Source: Heligmosomoides polygyrus polygyrus | Lineage: Eukaryota; Nematoda; Chromadorea; Rhabditida; Heligmosomidae | DNA length: 64,000 nt | Reading direction: 5' to 3' | NCBI GenBank assembly: GCA_947396885.1 | Contig: OX377201.1 | Coordinates: 28,993,923-29,057,922, forward strand | Shown here: positions 12,901 to 19,296 of the stretch, piece by piece | Position numbering within the stretch: the first letter of the stretch is position 1 | Layout: each line of letters opens with the position of its first letter | The notes under the pieces: model-generated | Database searches by the model: none | What the model saw: the letters and a program-made list of their open reading frames with translations, nothing else | What the model was told of the DNA's origin: nothing | Translations under genes and position numbers: made by a program

Positions 12901-15900
12901 CTCCTGCTTCGTCTGGGGTTGTGTTCACAACCTATTGCAGCTCGTCAAGCCTAATCAAATTTCTGACGTTTCTGTCCAGTCGTCGTGCTTTAAGCCACGA
13001 GATGTAATGAATTTCGGAAAGGGTGACTTAAGACAAAAAATACTATCCTCGTCTGCATATAACTTCGAGTTTCAAGCAGTCACATAAATCGAAGAGAGAA
13101 TATGAAGCTCAGGGAGCCATCCATTTTGAACAATCTAAAGCTCCTGCAAAGTCAGTACCATCTGTGTAGGAACACATTTGTTGTAATGCTCAATTATGTT
13201 GCTTCCCATCAGCATGCACTAGAGACCGAACTCTCCCTTGATTTCCTTTTTCGGTGCCGAGCGAATGAACTAACACCCAAGTTCATTCGCTACATGTTGG
13301 TTCGTTTAGAGCGGTATCGTCAAGACTCTGTACGCAGGGCTGTGAGGAATCTCCAAAGATGCCTTCTTGACGCTGCGATCGCAGAGAAGAAACGTCTACG
13401 GAGCAGTTGCATTCGGAAAATCGTTTGGTTCAAATCGATCCTAAGACAAGCAATTAGTGAAGAGTGCGGCGATGTCTCATCAACTACCATAGAATAAGTT
13501 GCGATGTTCTCCGAAGGAATGTGAAACTTAGATTGGAGCAGAAGTTTTCCCAGCTCAGGACCGTAACACCATCTCCATTCATTATCCCACAGTCCACACC
13601 TCCATCACGATGTACGATCATTGACGGTGATCTAGTGGACGAGGATATACGAGCGGTTTTAAATTTGGGACCAAACTTTTGCCCCATACCGAGATTTTCG
13701 GACGAACTAAAGAACGACGTTATCAATGCAGTCCACAAGTTTTGGTACACCCAAAGCTGGAAGGACCAAATTGGAGCAACCTTCCCCACACTTCAAGAAT
13801 CCCTCCACAGATCGTTACCGTTTCCTCGAACTCGCGTCAGAATCCCGCAACGTACACCTGAGTTGTCTTCCAAAGCTGCAGCATTGAAGGTTGAGCTTCT
13901 TCGAATATTCGAGGACCACCGAAATCGACGTCTGCCTGACAACATGACAACAGCAGAGCGAAGAGGGCTTCGGAAGGCAATACGGCTGAAAAACTCCCTA
14001 CGATTTTCAGTAGGTGATAAATGCGGAGGCTTTGTTGTGATGTCGCAGGAGCGCGACATTGCCCTCAACGAGGCTGTTTTATTAGACGCTAGCACATACG
14101 TTAGAGCAAGCTATCAACAATACAGAGAAGAGTGTGAACGCTTGAAGGACGTTATTAAGAGAATTTTGGGACCGAAACTGGAGAGACCTCTTCTCAACCA
14201 ATTCTTACCGAAGCACTCTAACGTACCTACTTATCACCAGCTTGTGAAGACGCACAAACTGGTGAACGAGGAAAACGCGACTCGATATGATAACGCTACG
14301 ATCAAAACAAGACCTATAGTGTCATCCTGTGGTGGTCCGACAGATCGAATCAGCTGGTTTTTGCATCACCTCCTATCACCACTACTTTCGTATATACCGC
14401 CTCACTTGAAAAACGTACAGCAGTTTCTCGAACAGTTGAGATAGTGCAATTTTAATGAAGAACGACGACTCGATTATGAAAGTTTCGATGTGGTTGCGCT
14501 GTATACGAATGTAGACACTCGAAGAGCTGTTGAGGCCTGCATGCAGCTATTGCAGCTGCACTACCAAAATCTCCAACTTTTCGGGTTATCTACACAAGAC
14601 CTTGAAGAACTTTTACGAAACGTGGTTAATGTAAGCACATTTCGGTTTCGAAACGTGTTCTATAAATAACTCGAGGTCTTGCAATGGGGAGCAGGTTGGC
14701 GCCGCTTCTCGCCATCTTATTCATGGATCAGCTTGAACGAACAGCCTTATCCTCTTGAGTGCTGTACTTCGGCCGATATATTGACGACATTTTTGTTGTT
14801 GGAAAAACGAGAGCAACATTGAGGCACACCTTTAGGCGGCTGAACTCTGCGTTTCCTACAATCAGCTTAACATCAGGGTCTCCTACTCCAGATGGGTTCC
14901 TGCCATTTTTGAATACGAAGATCAGGATATCGAAAGGTCAGGTTAGTAGTATGTGGTACAAGAAACCGGCATCTCAGAACATTATCGTTCACGCTCGGAG
15001 CTGCCATCCTCTATATGTGAAACGAAACATCGTTCATCATATGGTTGCCACATCTTCCGCCTTGACCTCGACGAATTATCAAGAAGTGGATGATGAAATC
15101 ACCGAAATTTGCGGCAAAACGGCTACGGTTCAAAGGAGTGCCGTTGTTAGAAACCCCACAGATCTCTCTGTGGATCTCGTCTAATCATGCCCTTCATCTC
15201 GGATTCATTCGCAATGGACGTCAACCGTGTCGTGAAGCGATCGGGGCTTCCCATAAGTCTCATTTTCCAACCACTACCATCTTTGCGACGCTTACTCACA
15301 ACGTCACGTTCATACGAGAATCAATGTGAAAGAAGGAATTGCATGATCTGCGAAGGAGACAACAGCGTGTGTGAGATGAAGTGTGTGGTCTACAAGGTGG
15401 TCTGTGTGTCCTGCGAAGAATTTTATATAGGTGAAACAGCGAGACCACTATGGAAGAGAATGGATGAGCACTTGAGAGCTCTGCGCAACCCTCAGAGCTA
15501 CCCGGACAATCCATTTTCGAAGCACCGCACCCTGAGACACACGCGTGAGCCACCGCCGCAATTGCGGATTTCCATCCTCCACAAAAATCTGGCAGACCCA
15601 GTAGAGAGGAAGATCAAGGAAGTGCTAGAAATAAAACAATGGGAGCCACCGATTAACAATAGGGAAGAAATGAAGTATGCGATGAGTCTTATCACTCTAT
15701 AGGGGCTAGCGACGTGACCGCTGAAGACCATCGTTACATATAAATGACTAGTCACGACTCGACCATATATAAAGAGTCCGAGCACCCCTGCACTTCATTT
15801 CCGGCCAACCAACGTCCAAGAAAACCTTGGCCCTTCCCTCACCCTTTTTAATCCGTCGTGGATCCCAGGTCCGTATTTCTTGCCGCTTAACTGTGTGTAT

Positions 15901-18900
15901 GTGTCAAGTAGCATTATTGTATTTAGGCCTGAAGAAGGGCTTATGCCCGAAACGTTGTCACCAATAAACATCAACTTCGAGTTTCAAGCAGTCACATAAA
16001 TCGCATATAATAGTATGGAAACTGGTCAAAGCACTGCCGAATATTGAGGACCAAGGAGCAAGACTTCGTTAAAACCGTAGTCGAACTGAGCGCAGGTCCC
16101 TTCGCTGACCTCTCCTGGTCCACCCTTAAAATTGGAGGACCTGGGCAGGTAGAAATAGCTTAGTAATCCAGCGCGCGAAGTATATATGCTCTTGAGATCA
16201 AAGTGAACAATTTCCAAATCAAAAGAAGTGTCTTCCAGACCATGACATTGACCAATCAATAATATCGATTGATATGGATTGCCTGATGGAAGCTTCAACA
16301 TGGTGGCTGATTACCTGGTCAACCTTACGTGGGTCATCATAATCTCGGAACACCCACCCGACTAAGTCTGAGAGAGAACATGTGAAAAGATCGATAATCC
16401 GATCGAAATAAAGTCTGAGAGAAAGCCGATATCAGCGCTCAAAATATCAATAATATCGGTCGATATTGATTGCCTGTGCGAGACTTCGTCATAGTGGCTG
16501 ATTTCCTGATCGACCTCCCGTCGGCCATCATAATCACGGAACACCCACCCAGATCGATTAAGTCTGGCGAGAACCAATAGCTCCGCTCAAGCGATGGATA
16601 ATATCGATCGATATTGATTTTCTGAGCGACTAATAGGACCGACTGCTCGAACGAAACAACACCCACCATAACAACGTGCTGTTGCTAATGTTAGAAAGCT
16701 GAACGAAGAAGCACACGCCAACAGATACGTCACTCGAAACCTCATGGATTGTTCTTTGATTTCCATCCTTCTGGTTGTTGGTCGATAAACACCCTAGATG
16801 TGATCAGCATGCGCCTCCACAGGTCATGTGTCGTTAGGAGTAAACACCCGCTATCGCCGCGGGCCTCGGACAGCGCGGCGGGCTTCGGACAGCGCGGCGA
16901 ACTTTGGATAGCGCGGTGGGCTTCGAAATGATGCTAATGATAATGATAAAGATGATAATGATGACTCCTTAAACACCGTAGATGCGATGAACCAATCAAC
17001 ATCTTCCGTCAACAGCTAATGTGTCGTCAGCAGGGCCCACCCACTGTCGCCGCGGGCCTCGGACAGCGCGGCGGACTTCGGACAGCGCGTCGGGCCTCTC
17101 ACGGCGCGGTGGGCTTCAAAATGATAGTAATGATAATAATAAAGATGATAATGATGACTCCGTAAACACAGTAGATGCTATGAGCCATCAACGTCTCCCG
17201 ACAACACCTTATTTGTCGTCAGCAGGGCAGACGTGCTGTCGCCGCGGGCCTCGGACAGCGGGACAAAGCTTCAGACATGACTCATGCCTCTCCCGATTAT
17301 ATATTGTAAAGATACTACAGAGTACTAGTCTTGACGAAAACAGGAACGTGATCCGACACCACAGTTTCCAACGACTAACCTCAGAGGTGGATGAAGAAGC
17401 GGACCACCAACACCCGCAGATGGACGTAGACGTGGGTGAATGAGCTTTGGTCGCGAGACAAACCGAATTAATCAGCCTCTGGATAAGATCACGAAGATCG
17501 AAACCCACAGAGCTGTGCGAGGGGTGCTAGCTCTTGTGTTACCGCCAATCCTCCTTCCGGTTGACCCGAGGACTCGTAGCTGTGATCAAAAGCGCTTCTA
17601 ATGTCCTGCGCGCCGATATGTCACTCTCTCGCGCTAAGATCGACACTGAGACCTCTACCAAAGTGCCTGCATGGCATCGAACCCTGTGTTTCCCCCAAAG
17701 AGTCTGGACCTTACCTTTTCTAAGGCCATCCAAATGCTCTTTTATTCTGACATAGAGGGGTCTTCCTGTCTCCCTTATGTAATTCTCCTCACATTCATTA
17801 CATGACATCTGATAGACCACACCCGAGGTCATACAGTCATCTTCTTTCCCGTTAGGGCACACAACGCACATCCTATCGTAAATTCGATTTCGAACCAGTT
17901 GCATTTTTAAGGTGCTAGGAGGGATGTCAATAACCCTCACCACATCGTCGAGATCAGCGTTACGAACCCACCTGCGTATCTCCGCACTTAATTTGTCTGA
18001 GATGAACGGCACGCAAAAGGGTATTTTCGTACGTTCTTCCTTTTGGCGAACAGCGTGGCTGGCTTGCATCCTGTGTGCCGTACGCCAGCGCTCCCTTGGA
18101 TACCCATTACTTTTCGCAATATTAAGCGCCATGTTCATCGAGAACAGTTTCTGTTTACAATCAGAGAAACTGATGTAGCGGTTCGAAACATATTTTTAAT
18201 TATGCTCTTCTTTGTACTAGAAGGGTGAGCAGATTGGCAGTGAATGAGGATGTTTTTGTTACTTGGCTTTCGGTACCACCGAGTTTTGACACTCCCGTGA
18301 GCAAGGTGGACTTGGACGTTGAGAAAAGCAAGCCAACTTTTTGTAGGTTTTTCGCGTGTGAGCTTTATGTGCTCGGACTGCTGATTCAACAGCTCAAAGC
18401 AAGCATCCATCTCATTAGGATCACGTTCCTGTTTTCGTCAAGACTAGTACCCTGTAGTATGAAATGATGTTTGAGCTGGTAGTCTTGTAAATAAGGATAA
18501 AGGATAAAGGACGGCGTTACTCAATCCCTTTTGGGATGCGCCAGCGCATTCTACTTCTACGGGATGTCGTGGAGGCGACATGAATGCGTATTTGGCCATA
18601 CAATGGCTTGCGGTGGCCAGCCGATGAACAAGTCAGCGCACTATCCTTCCCAGACAAGTCTGGTACCAATTCACCGACCCCAAAGGGATGGAAGGCTTGG
18701 TTGGCCTGGGCGGGAAATCCGAACCAGAAGCCTGGTATCGGGTGCACGCGACAGTCGCGCCTCCTCCGACTGCGCTACACGCGCCCAGTCTTGTAGATAT
18801 TATCGGCTATTCCTGGAATAGCTCTGAAGATGGCGAAACTCGCCGAAACGTAAGTCGAATAAAGAAGATCTTAACAATCTTGGTTGACGGCTACAACAAG

Positions 18901-19296
18901 AACAATACACTAACAGTTTAACAACACCATGCCAAGATTTATCGAAAGTCGAACTTGGGCTGTTTTGGCATGGTTACATGGGGATACGCATTTGGTTATT
19001 AATGCATTTGAAATGTGTTTCATGTCATCAGAAAATAAAGAGTTGTGATTAGCTAGAGAGTTCAGATCATATTTCTTGGGAGCCGAAAAGCCCTATTTCC
19101 GTGTACAGTAGCTCACCCATAGTAACCAGCATTTGCGTCAATCCTATTCGGCTCCCTGCCGTGAACAGCGTTGATGACGGACTCGGAGACGAAACACTGC
19201 ATGAACCAACCCAGGTAGAGAAACATAGTCCCTAGACCGAGCAGGCCGATAGAGAGCACCTCATGCCATCTACAGACGGACTCGATCCTCATTGGT
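769..19296 (-). CDS. UNC-93/MFSD11-like multi-pass membrane protein, seven exons, 3' end outside window
   Basis: This is a split gene of the UNC-93 (ET module) family, related to the major facilitator fold. Members sit in membranes; C. elegans UNC-93 regulates a two-pore K+ channel and vertebrate UNC93B1 escorts Toll-like receptors, while MFSD11-type members have no firm role. Seven exons join in phase with GT..AG borders: 19296-19117, 12162-11975, 11838-11742, 3902-3800, 2764-2628, 1510-1320 and 940-769, giving about 350 residues. Visible family features are the N-terminal LGLG..F and AGYYGQAI stretch, LLAPRIHYYLSTK, an EHSSRRTIE motif, a hydrophobic YMGIYVSFILGIYPTALSF segment, and GGLLLEPLIKR. 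Family length is about 450 residues, so roughly the last quarter (last membrane segments and 3' UTR) is missing. The ATG at 19292 lies four bases after a TTCCAG acceptor, as in trans-spliced worm genes. The substrate or partner cannot be read from sequence. Confidence 0.82.
1320..1510 (-). CDS. UNC-93-like gene exon 6
   Basis: TTCGTTCAG acceptor; ACAG|GTATGT donor. It encodes a basic cytoplasmic stretch (KATSNRN) followed by two strongly hydrophobic helices with the family's YPT motif (YMGIYVSFILGIYPTALSF), and ends in SVGVAEITG. The frame joins exon 7 exactly at a Gly codon. Confidence 0.82.
1745..2390 (-). pseudogene. RTE-type LINE fragment (AP endonuclease part)
   Basis: The minus-strand frame 2107-1745 reads FYKVIVGDFNAKIG, an EHYIGTHGLEWNEQGEMLSDF stretch and SEIDHII, the GDFN and DH core of an AP-type endonuclease as in nematode RTE LINEs. 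The region up to about 2390 reads as the same domain only with frameshifts. No reverse transcriptase is attached, so this is a short dead fragment lying between exons 5 and 6 of the UNC-93-like gene. Its end (about 1780-1830) resembles the sequence at 18915-18965 near the Penelope terminus. Confidence 0.65.
2628..2764 (-). CDS. UNC-93-like gene exon 5 (donor uncertain)
   Basis: ATTTTCAG acceptor at 2764, in phase with exon 4. It encodes ALYGMLLAVTVLAGIIFALM and a charged loop. The best-looking donor, GA|GTAAGT after 2632, gives the wrong phase for exon 6. The in-frame join uses AA|GTCAAG after 2628. Either the weaker donor is used, a small exon is missed between 2628 and 1510, or the local sequence has an error. 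Confidence 0.7.
3025..3245 (+). repeat. tRNA-derived SINE copy, 5' part missing
   Basis: It carries the SINE B-box-like CAGGTTCGGATACCCCGCC and the downstream body (GGCCAACCAAGCCTTCC, TGACTTGTTTATCGGC, GCCACCGCAAGTTCTT) shared with the copies at 18494 and 42882. The tRNA A-box end is missing. Confidence 0.65.
3365..3655 (-). repeat. tRNA-derived SINE copy, degenerate
   Basis: Reverse-orientation copy: ACGCATTCTACTTCTGCAG, GATGGACAAGTCAGTG and the tRNA-like head near 3640-3655. It holds a poly-C run at 3501-3515. It lies opposite and about 120 bases from the 3025 copy, making a loose inverted pair. Confidence 0.65.
3800..3902 (-). CDS. UNC-93-like gene exon 4
   Basis: GTTTACAG acceptor; ATTCAG|GTAATT donor. 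It encodes SMFFGGIVLFAVFYLVPQK, a hydrophobic helix, then a His/Arg-rich loop. The phase (one base) fits exon 3. The 7.8 kb intron upstream holds the nested RTE elements and the mariner. Confidence 0.8.
4159..4842 (-). pseudogene. RTE LINE (second family), 3' portion after nested insertion
   Basis: Minus frames 4801-4607 and 4542-4159 encode YRLCxC-type C-terminal RTE sequence: FRYLGSDLSEEGS, GRISTAWVKW, GTVVRPAPHYGCECW and LRWYGHILRR. It is the continuation of the element at 8009-8860, which shares the same joint (FRYLG). The two halves are separated by RTE copy A. The sequence differs clearly from copies A, B and C, so it is another family. Frameshifted and dead. Confidence 0.75.
4826..4842. 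repeat. Target-site duplication of RTE copy A (3' side)
   Basis: Same 17-mer as 8009-8025. The last TT could belong to the TTC tail, so the duplication is 15-17 bp. Confidence 0.85.
4843..8008 (-). mobile_element. RTE-type non-LTR retrotransposon, copy A (3.17 kb, full-length, decayed)
   Basis: Minus-oriented copy: a 5' leader of about 300 bases from 8008, coding to about 4899, then a (GAA)n tail that reads as TTC repeats on the plus strand (4843-4903). It is flanked by a 17-bp direct repeat TCCGAGGTAGCGGAATT at 4826-4842 and 8009-8025, the target duplication made when it inserted into another RTE. It shares its 5' end (GGAACGGACATCGCCACC in plus reading) with copies B and C. Confidence 0.88.
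4899..7711 (-). pseudogene. RTE copy A endonuclease/reverse transcriptase, frameshifted
   Basis: Homologous to the ORF at 24060-26872 but split over at least six frames: 7711-7349, 7352-7092, 7081-6191, 6222-5662, 5649-5434 and 5441-4899. Visible are the endonuclease start (NVATLTGRSCELVEALERR, HETRW, VAGDLNGHVG), RT motifs AFLDLEKAFDRVP and HQGSALSPLLF, and the C-terminal LRWYGHVLRGKEDS. The active-site YADD region is disrupted by a frameshift near 5650. The enzyme would nick target DNA and reverse-transcribe the element RNA; this copy cannot. Confidence 0.85.
8009..8025. repeat. Target-site duplication of RTE copy A (5' side)
   Basis: TCCGAGGTAGCGGAATT here is identical to 4826-4842 and brackets copy A. 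Confidence 0.88.
8009..8860 (-). pseudogene. RTE LINE (second family), RT core, 5' truncated
   Basis: Minus frames 8854-8660, 8688-8461 and 8497-7973 encode FFNRVTIEGRMPDDWRDSI, FIVRQVMEKYREKRRP, YLAFLDLDKA, VHQGSALSPFLFALTLDCIV and TILYADDIVLV, the RT palm motifs A, B and C. The catalytic YADD is intact but the frame is broken twice. It is truncated 5' near 8820-8860. It continues at 4842-4159 after the nested copy A. Confidence 0.8.
9055..9275 (-). repeat. Solo RTE 3' fragment
   Basis: Aligns with the last 250 bases of the RTE coding region in copy C (ACCTTCAAGTCCATATGT, TCGAACTTAAGGC, CTTGCGGACGCTGTC, CGCAGAACG). A short decayed relic with internal deletions, no open frame. Confidence 0.7.
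9551..9806 (+). CDS. Possible terminal exon of an unrecognised protein
   Basis: After TTCTGTTAG at 9543-9551 a frame is open to a TAA at about 9805. It encodes a basic peptide of about 85 residues (GLARRKQFRADLLRCINAPA, then an Arg-rich run and SASLDLNSFIPVETLNELR). The codon pattern looks coding and the preceding polypyrimidine-AG resembles a splice acceptor. I do not recognise the family. It lies inside the large UNC-93-like intron on the opposite strand, so it may be a nested gene, a retroposed fragment or chance. Confidence 0.3.
10194..10366 (+). CDS. Possible internal exon, unrecognised
   Basis: It is preceded by CATGGCAG and ends at CTAA|GTGAGT, both good splice signals. The open frame encodes VNRQRRLNRVFEQTARYKQL and IPKFYENALQL, a basic then amphipathic peptide. 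It could belong with 9551-9806 to a plus-strand gene nested in the intron, but the order (a stop precedes it) argues for separate units. Function unknown. Confidence 0.25.
10792..11657. mobile_element. Mariner-like element with two 3' ends (foldback)
   Basis: 866 bp bounded by TA and imperfect TIRs (left TTAGGCTGGCAACTTAATTC, right end reading inward TTAGGCCGGCAACTAAGTTT). Inside each end, for about 230-250 bases, is the same mariner transposase C terminus in opposite orientation: RRFINVDQVKMHL on the minus strand near 11010-10970, and GRFINVDKVKMHL on the plus strand near 11437-11475. Both extremities therefore derive from the 3' end of a mariner. It lies in the third intron of the UNC-93-like gene. 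Confidence 0.8.
10909..11343 (-). pseudogene. Mariner transposase remnant (C-terminal half)
   Basis: The frame encodes WWCQDGVNFGEIMKSGSST and later PSDCYLFSSLQHFLIGRRF, matching the mariner pattern WWD..G..., then (P)SDYHLF.SLQ.FL.G..F of the DD34D domain. The final catalytic Asp region is present as PSDC, but the middle of the domain is scrambled and the N-terminal DNA-binding part is absent. Inactive. Confidence 0.75.
11742..11838 (-). CDS. UNC-93-like gene exon 3
   Basis: TTACTTCAG acceptor; CAGCAG|GTATGA donor. It encodes FYNQGEGAYISEHSSRRTIE, the conserved Gly-containing loop followed by the HS(S/T)R motif typical of UNC-93 family proteins. It is only 97 nt and open in the frame set by exon 2. 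A two-tailed mariner begins 85 bases downstream in the next intron. Confidence 0.82.
11975..12162 (-). CDS. UNC-93-like gene exon 2
   Basis: An AATTTCAG acceptor precedes 12162 and a GCAT|GTGAGT donor follows 11975. It continues the frame of exon 1 exactly (YYG-QAIHQSIFTIACLLAP) and encodes two to three hydrophobic segments around KLMLFMSALFFSIYYIGF and a Tyr-rich loop. It is separated from exon 1 by a 6.9 kb intron filled with Penelope-like elements. Confidence 0.82.
12447..12605 (-). repeat. Penelope-like terminal module, minus orientation
   Basis: Reverse complement of the module at 18466-18930: shared stretches include TGATGTTTGGGCTGGTAGTC, the CTGAAGA..GAAAC hairpin, CAGTCTTGGTTAACGGCTAC and AACAATACACTAACAGTTTA. 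It has no coding capacity. Together with the plus copy it brackets the 12.4-19 kb Penelope cluster as an inverted pair. Confidence 0.65.
12525..12557 (-). ncRNA. Candidate hammerhead-ribozyme core (decayed cleavage triplet)
   Basis: Minus strand: CTGAAGA, a perfect stem GGCGA/TCGCC with AAC loop, GAAAC, GTAA, then GCC where an active hammerhead would have a NUH triplet such as GTC. The layout matches the minimal hammerhead reported from Penelope-like elements. Structure inferred by eye. Confidence 0.4.
12608..12780. repeat. GC-rich hairpin sequence repeated directly
   Basis: The 30-base segment starting GTCGCCGGCTTCGCCGGCGC is present at 12620-12649 and 12748-12777. Each contains the hairpin GCCGGC-TTC-GCCGGC. 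It sits between the Penelope end module and the next Penelope copy. Origin unknown. Confidence 0.55.
13061..13091. repeat. 31-bp direct repeat at 5' side of Penelope-like element 1
   Basis: Identical to 15973-16003 (begins AACTTCGAGTTTCAAGCAGT). It is either an unusually long target duplication or a short terminal repeat of the element. Confidence 0.75.
13102..14444 (+). pseudogene. Penelope-like element 1, N-terminal and RT fingers region
   Basis: Frames 13102-13497 and 13464-14444 overlap with a frameshift near 13480. The first encodes a basic helical N terminus (MKLREPSILNNLKLLQSQYH). The second includes FPRTRVRIPQRTPELSSKAA, then KTHKLVNEENATRYDNATIK and RPIVSSCGGPTDRISWFLHH, the conserved Penelope stretch (YKTHK..., RPIVSS...S..T). 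A TAG ends the frame at 14442 just before RT motif A. Confidence 0.8.
14446..15183 (+). pseudogene. Penelope-like element 1, RT catalytic region
   Basis: Motif A is legible as DYESFDVVALYTNV (about 14465-14510), motif B as a frameshifted MGSRLAPLLAILFMDQ, and motif C as YFGRYIDDIFVVGKT (about 14762-14806). The catalytic Asp pair YIDD is kept. FLNTKIRISKGQVSSMWYKK and a His/Cys-containing HARSCHPLYVKRN follow, both typical of the Penelope RT thumb and linker. A TAA near 14668 and shifts break the frame. Confidence 0.82.
15187..15702 (+). pseudogene. Penelope-like element 1, GIY-YIG endonuclease domain
   Basis: The frame encodes a cysteine cluster (CERRNCMICEGDNSVCEMKC), then VVYKVVCVSCEEFYIGETAR and LWKRMDEHLRAL. 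This is the GIY-YIG core: VYKV/YIGET strands, the catalytic Arg in RPLWKR, and the His/Glu of the EH helix. The domain nicks target DNA for priming. The 171-residue segment itself is intact, but it is joined to a broken RT. Confidence 0.85.
15929..15959 (+). ncRNA. Candidate hammerhead ribozyme at Penelope 3' end
   Basis: CTGAAGA, stem GGGC/GCCC with loop TTAT, GAAAC, loop GTT, then the triplet GTC: the order of a type I hammerhead with a two-base-pair stem III. Stem I may form between TTATT..GG upstream (15914-15927) and CC-AATAA downstream (15961-15967). It is followed by AATAAAC. Known biology: Penelope-like elements carry such ribozymes in their terminal repeats. The fold is by eye. Confidence 0.55.
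15973..16003. repeat. 31-bp direct repeat at 3' side of Penelope-like element 1
   Basis: Exact copy of 13061-13091. Confidence 0.75.
16200..16690. repeat. Degenerate tandem repeat with ATATCGAT palindromes
   Basis: Blocks recur at intervals of roughly 150-190 bases: AATAATATCGATTGATATGG (16258), AATAATATCGGTCGATATTG (16448) and ATAATATCGATCGATATTGA (16597), each near CGGAACACCCACCC and TAAGTCTG(A/G)(G/C)GAGA. Each core is a palindrome. No coding potential. Confidence 0.6.
16768..17290. repeat. Tandem repeat, about 185-bp unit, three copies
   Basis: Three copies of a unit containing AACACCGTAGATG(C/T)GATGA, TGTGTCGTCAGCAGGGC, TGTCGCCGCGGGCCTCGGAC and a GATAATGAT-rich spacer, at about 16780-16950, 16965-17150 and 17160-17290. 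Within each unit GACAGCGCGGCGGGCTTCG is itself repeated two to three times. Confidence 0.65.
17316..17353. repeat. Inverted 38-bp repeat flanking Penelope fragment 2 (left)
   Basis: Reverse complement of 18418-18455 (core CGTTCCTGTTTTCGTCAAGA in plus reading of the right copy). The pair encloses the fragment exactly and could reflect an internal inversion of the element's own sequence. Confidence 0.6.
17539..18410 (-). pseudogene. Penelope-like element 2, RT tail and GIY-YIG domain (5' truncated)
   Basis: Minus frames 18410-18135 and 18138-17539. The first encodes WLAFLNVQVHLAHGSVKTRW and RKPSNKNILIHCQSAHPSS, the Penelope thumb/linker. The second has FCVPFISDKLSAEIRRWV, a Cys cluster (CVVCPNGKEDDC), then VVYQMSCNECEENYIRETGR and LYVRIKEHLDGL, a GIY-YIG core in which the usual YIGET reads YIRET. 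It differs from element 1 by sequence. RT motifs A-C are absent, so it is truncated. Confidence 0.83.
18418..18455. repeat. Inverted 38-bp repeat flanking Penelope fragment 2 (right)
   Basis: Partner of 17316-17353. Confidence 0.6.
18494..18790 (-). repeat. tRNA-derived SINE, full-length reference copy
   Basis: Read on the minus strand it starts GGGCGCGTGTAGCGCAGTCG (Pol III A box TAGCGCAGTCGG), has a B-box-like TGGTTCGGATTTCC, then a body of about 200 bases and an ATCCTTTATCCTT tail. It interrupts the Penelope module and is flanked by near-identical AGTCTTGTAAAT/AGTCTTGTAGAT, a 12-bp target duplication. Non-coding; it would need a LINE's enzymes to move. Confidence 0.82.
18824..18856 (+). 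ncRNA. Candidate hammerhead-ribozyme core
   Basis: CTGAAGA, stem GGCGA/TCGCC with AAC loop, GAAAC, loop GTAA, GTC. All core bases of a minimal hammerhead are present, including the GTC cleavage triplet. Stem I pairing (GAATA after GTC with TATTC at 18809-18813) would need a long internal loop, so activity is uncertain. Confidence 0.45.
18961..19116. other. Short intron stretch after exon 1, no repeat recognised
   Basis: No open frame or repeat recognised between the Penelope module and the first donor site. Confidence 0.4.
19117..19296 (-). CDS. UNC-93-like gene exon 1 (start exon)
   Basis: The acceptor TTCCAG precedes 19296, the ATG is at 19292-19290, and a GG|GTGAGC donor follows 19117 (phase 2). 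It encodes a 58-residue N terminus with one hydrophobic helix (LSIGLLGLGTMFLYLGWF) and the family motif IDANAGYYG. The acceptor so close to the ATG suggests spliced-leader trans-splicing or a noncoding upstream exon; I cannot tell which. Confidence 0.8.

Larger units (their letters stand above)
13092..15972 (+). mobile_element. Penelope-like retroelement 1 with GIY-YIG endonuclease
   Basis: A 2.9 kb plus-strand element: N-terminal extension, reverse transcriptase, GIY-YIG nuclease, then a 3' end with a hammerhead-like motif, bracketed by a 31-bp direct repeat. Penelope-like elements are a separate retroelement class whose RT is related to telomerase and is followed by a GIY-YIG domain. This copy has several frameshifts and a stop in the RT, so it is inactive. 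Confidence 0.87.
18466..18960 (+). repeat. Penelope-like terminal module, plus orientation, split by a SINE
   Basis: Same module as 12447-12605 in opposite orientation. It contains TGATGTTTGAGCTGGTAGTC, is interrupted by the SINE at 18494-18790, then continues with the hammerhead-like hairpin and CAGTTTAACAACACCATGCC. The 18915-18965 part also resembles 1780-1830. Confidence 0.65.

Noticed and set aside
16200..17290. CRISPR-like array
   Set aside because: The repeat units are long, adjacent and without regular unique spacers, and the genome is eukaryotic.
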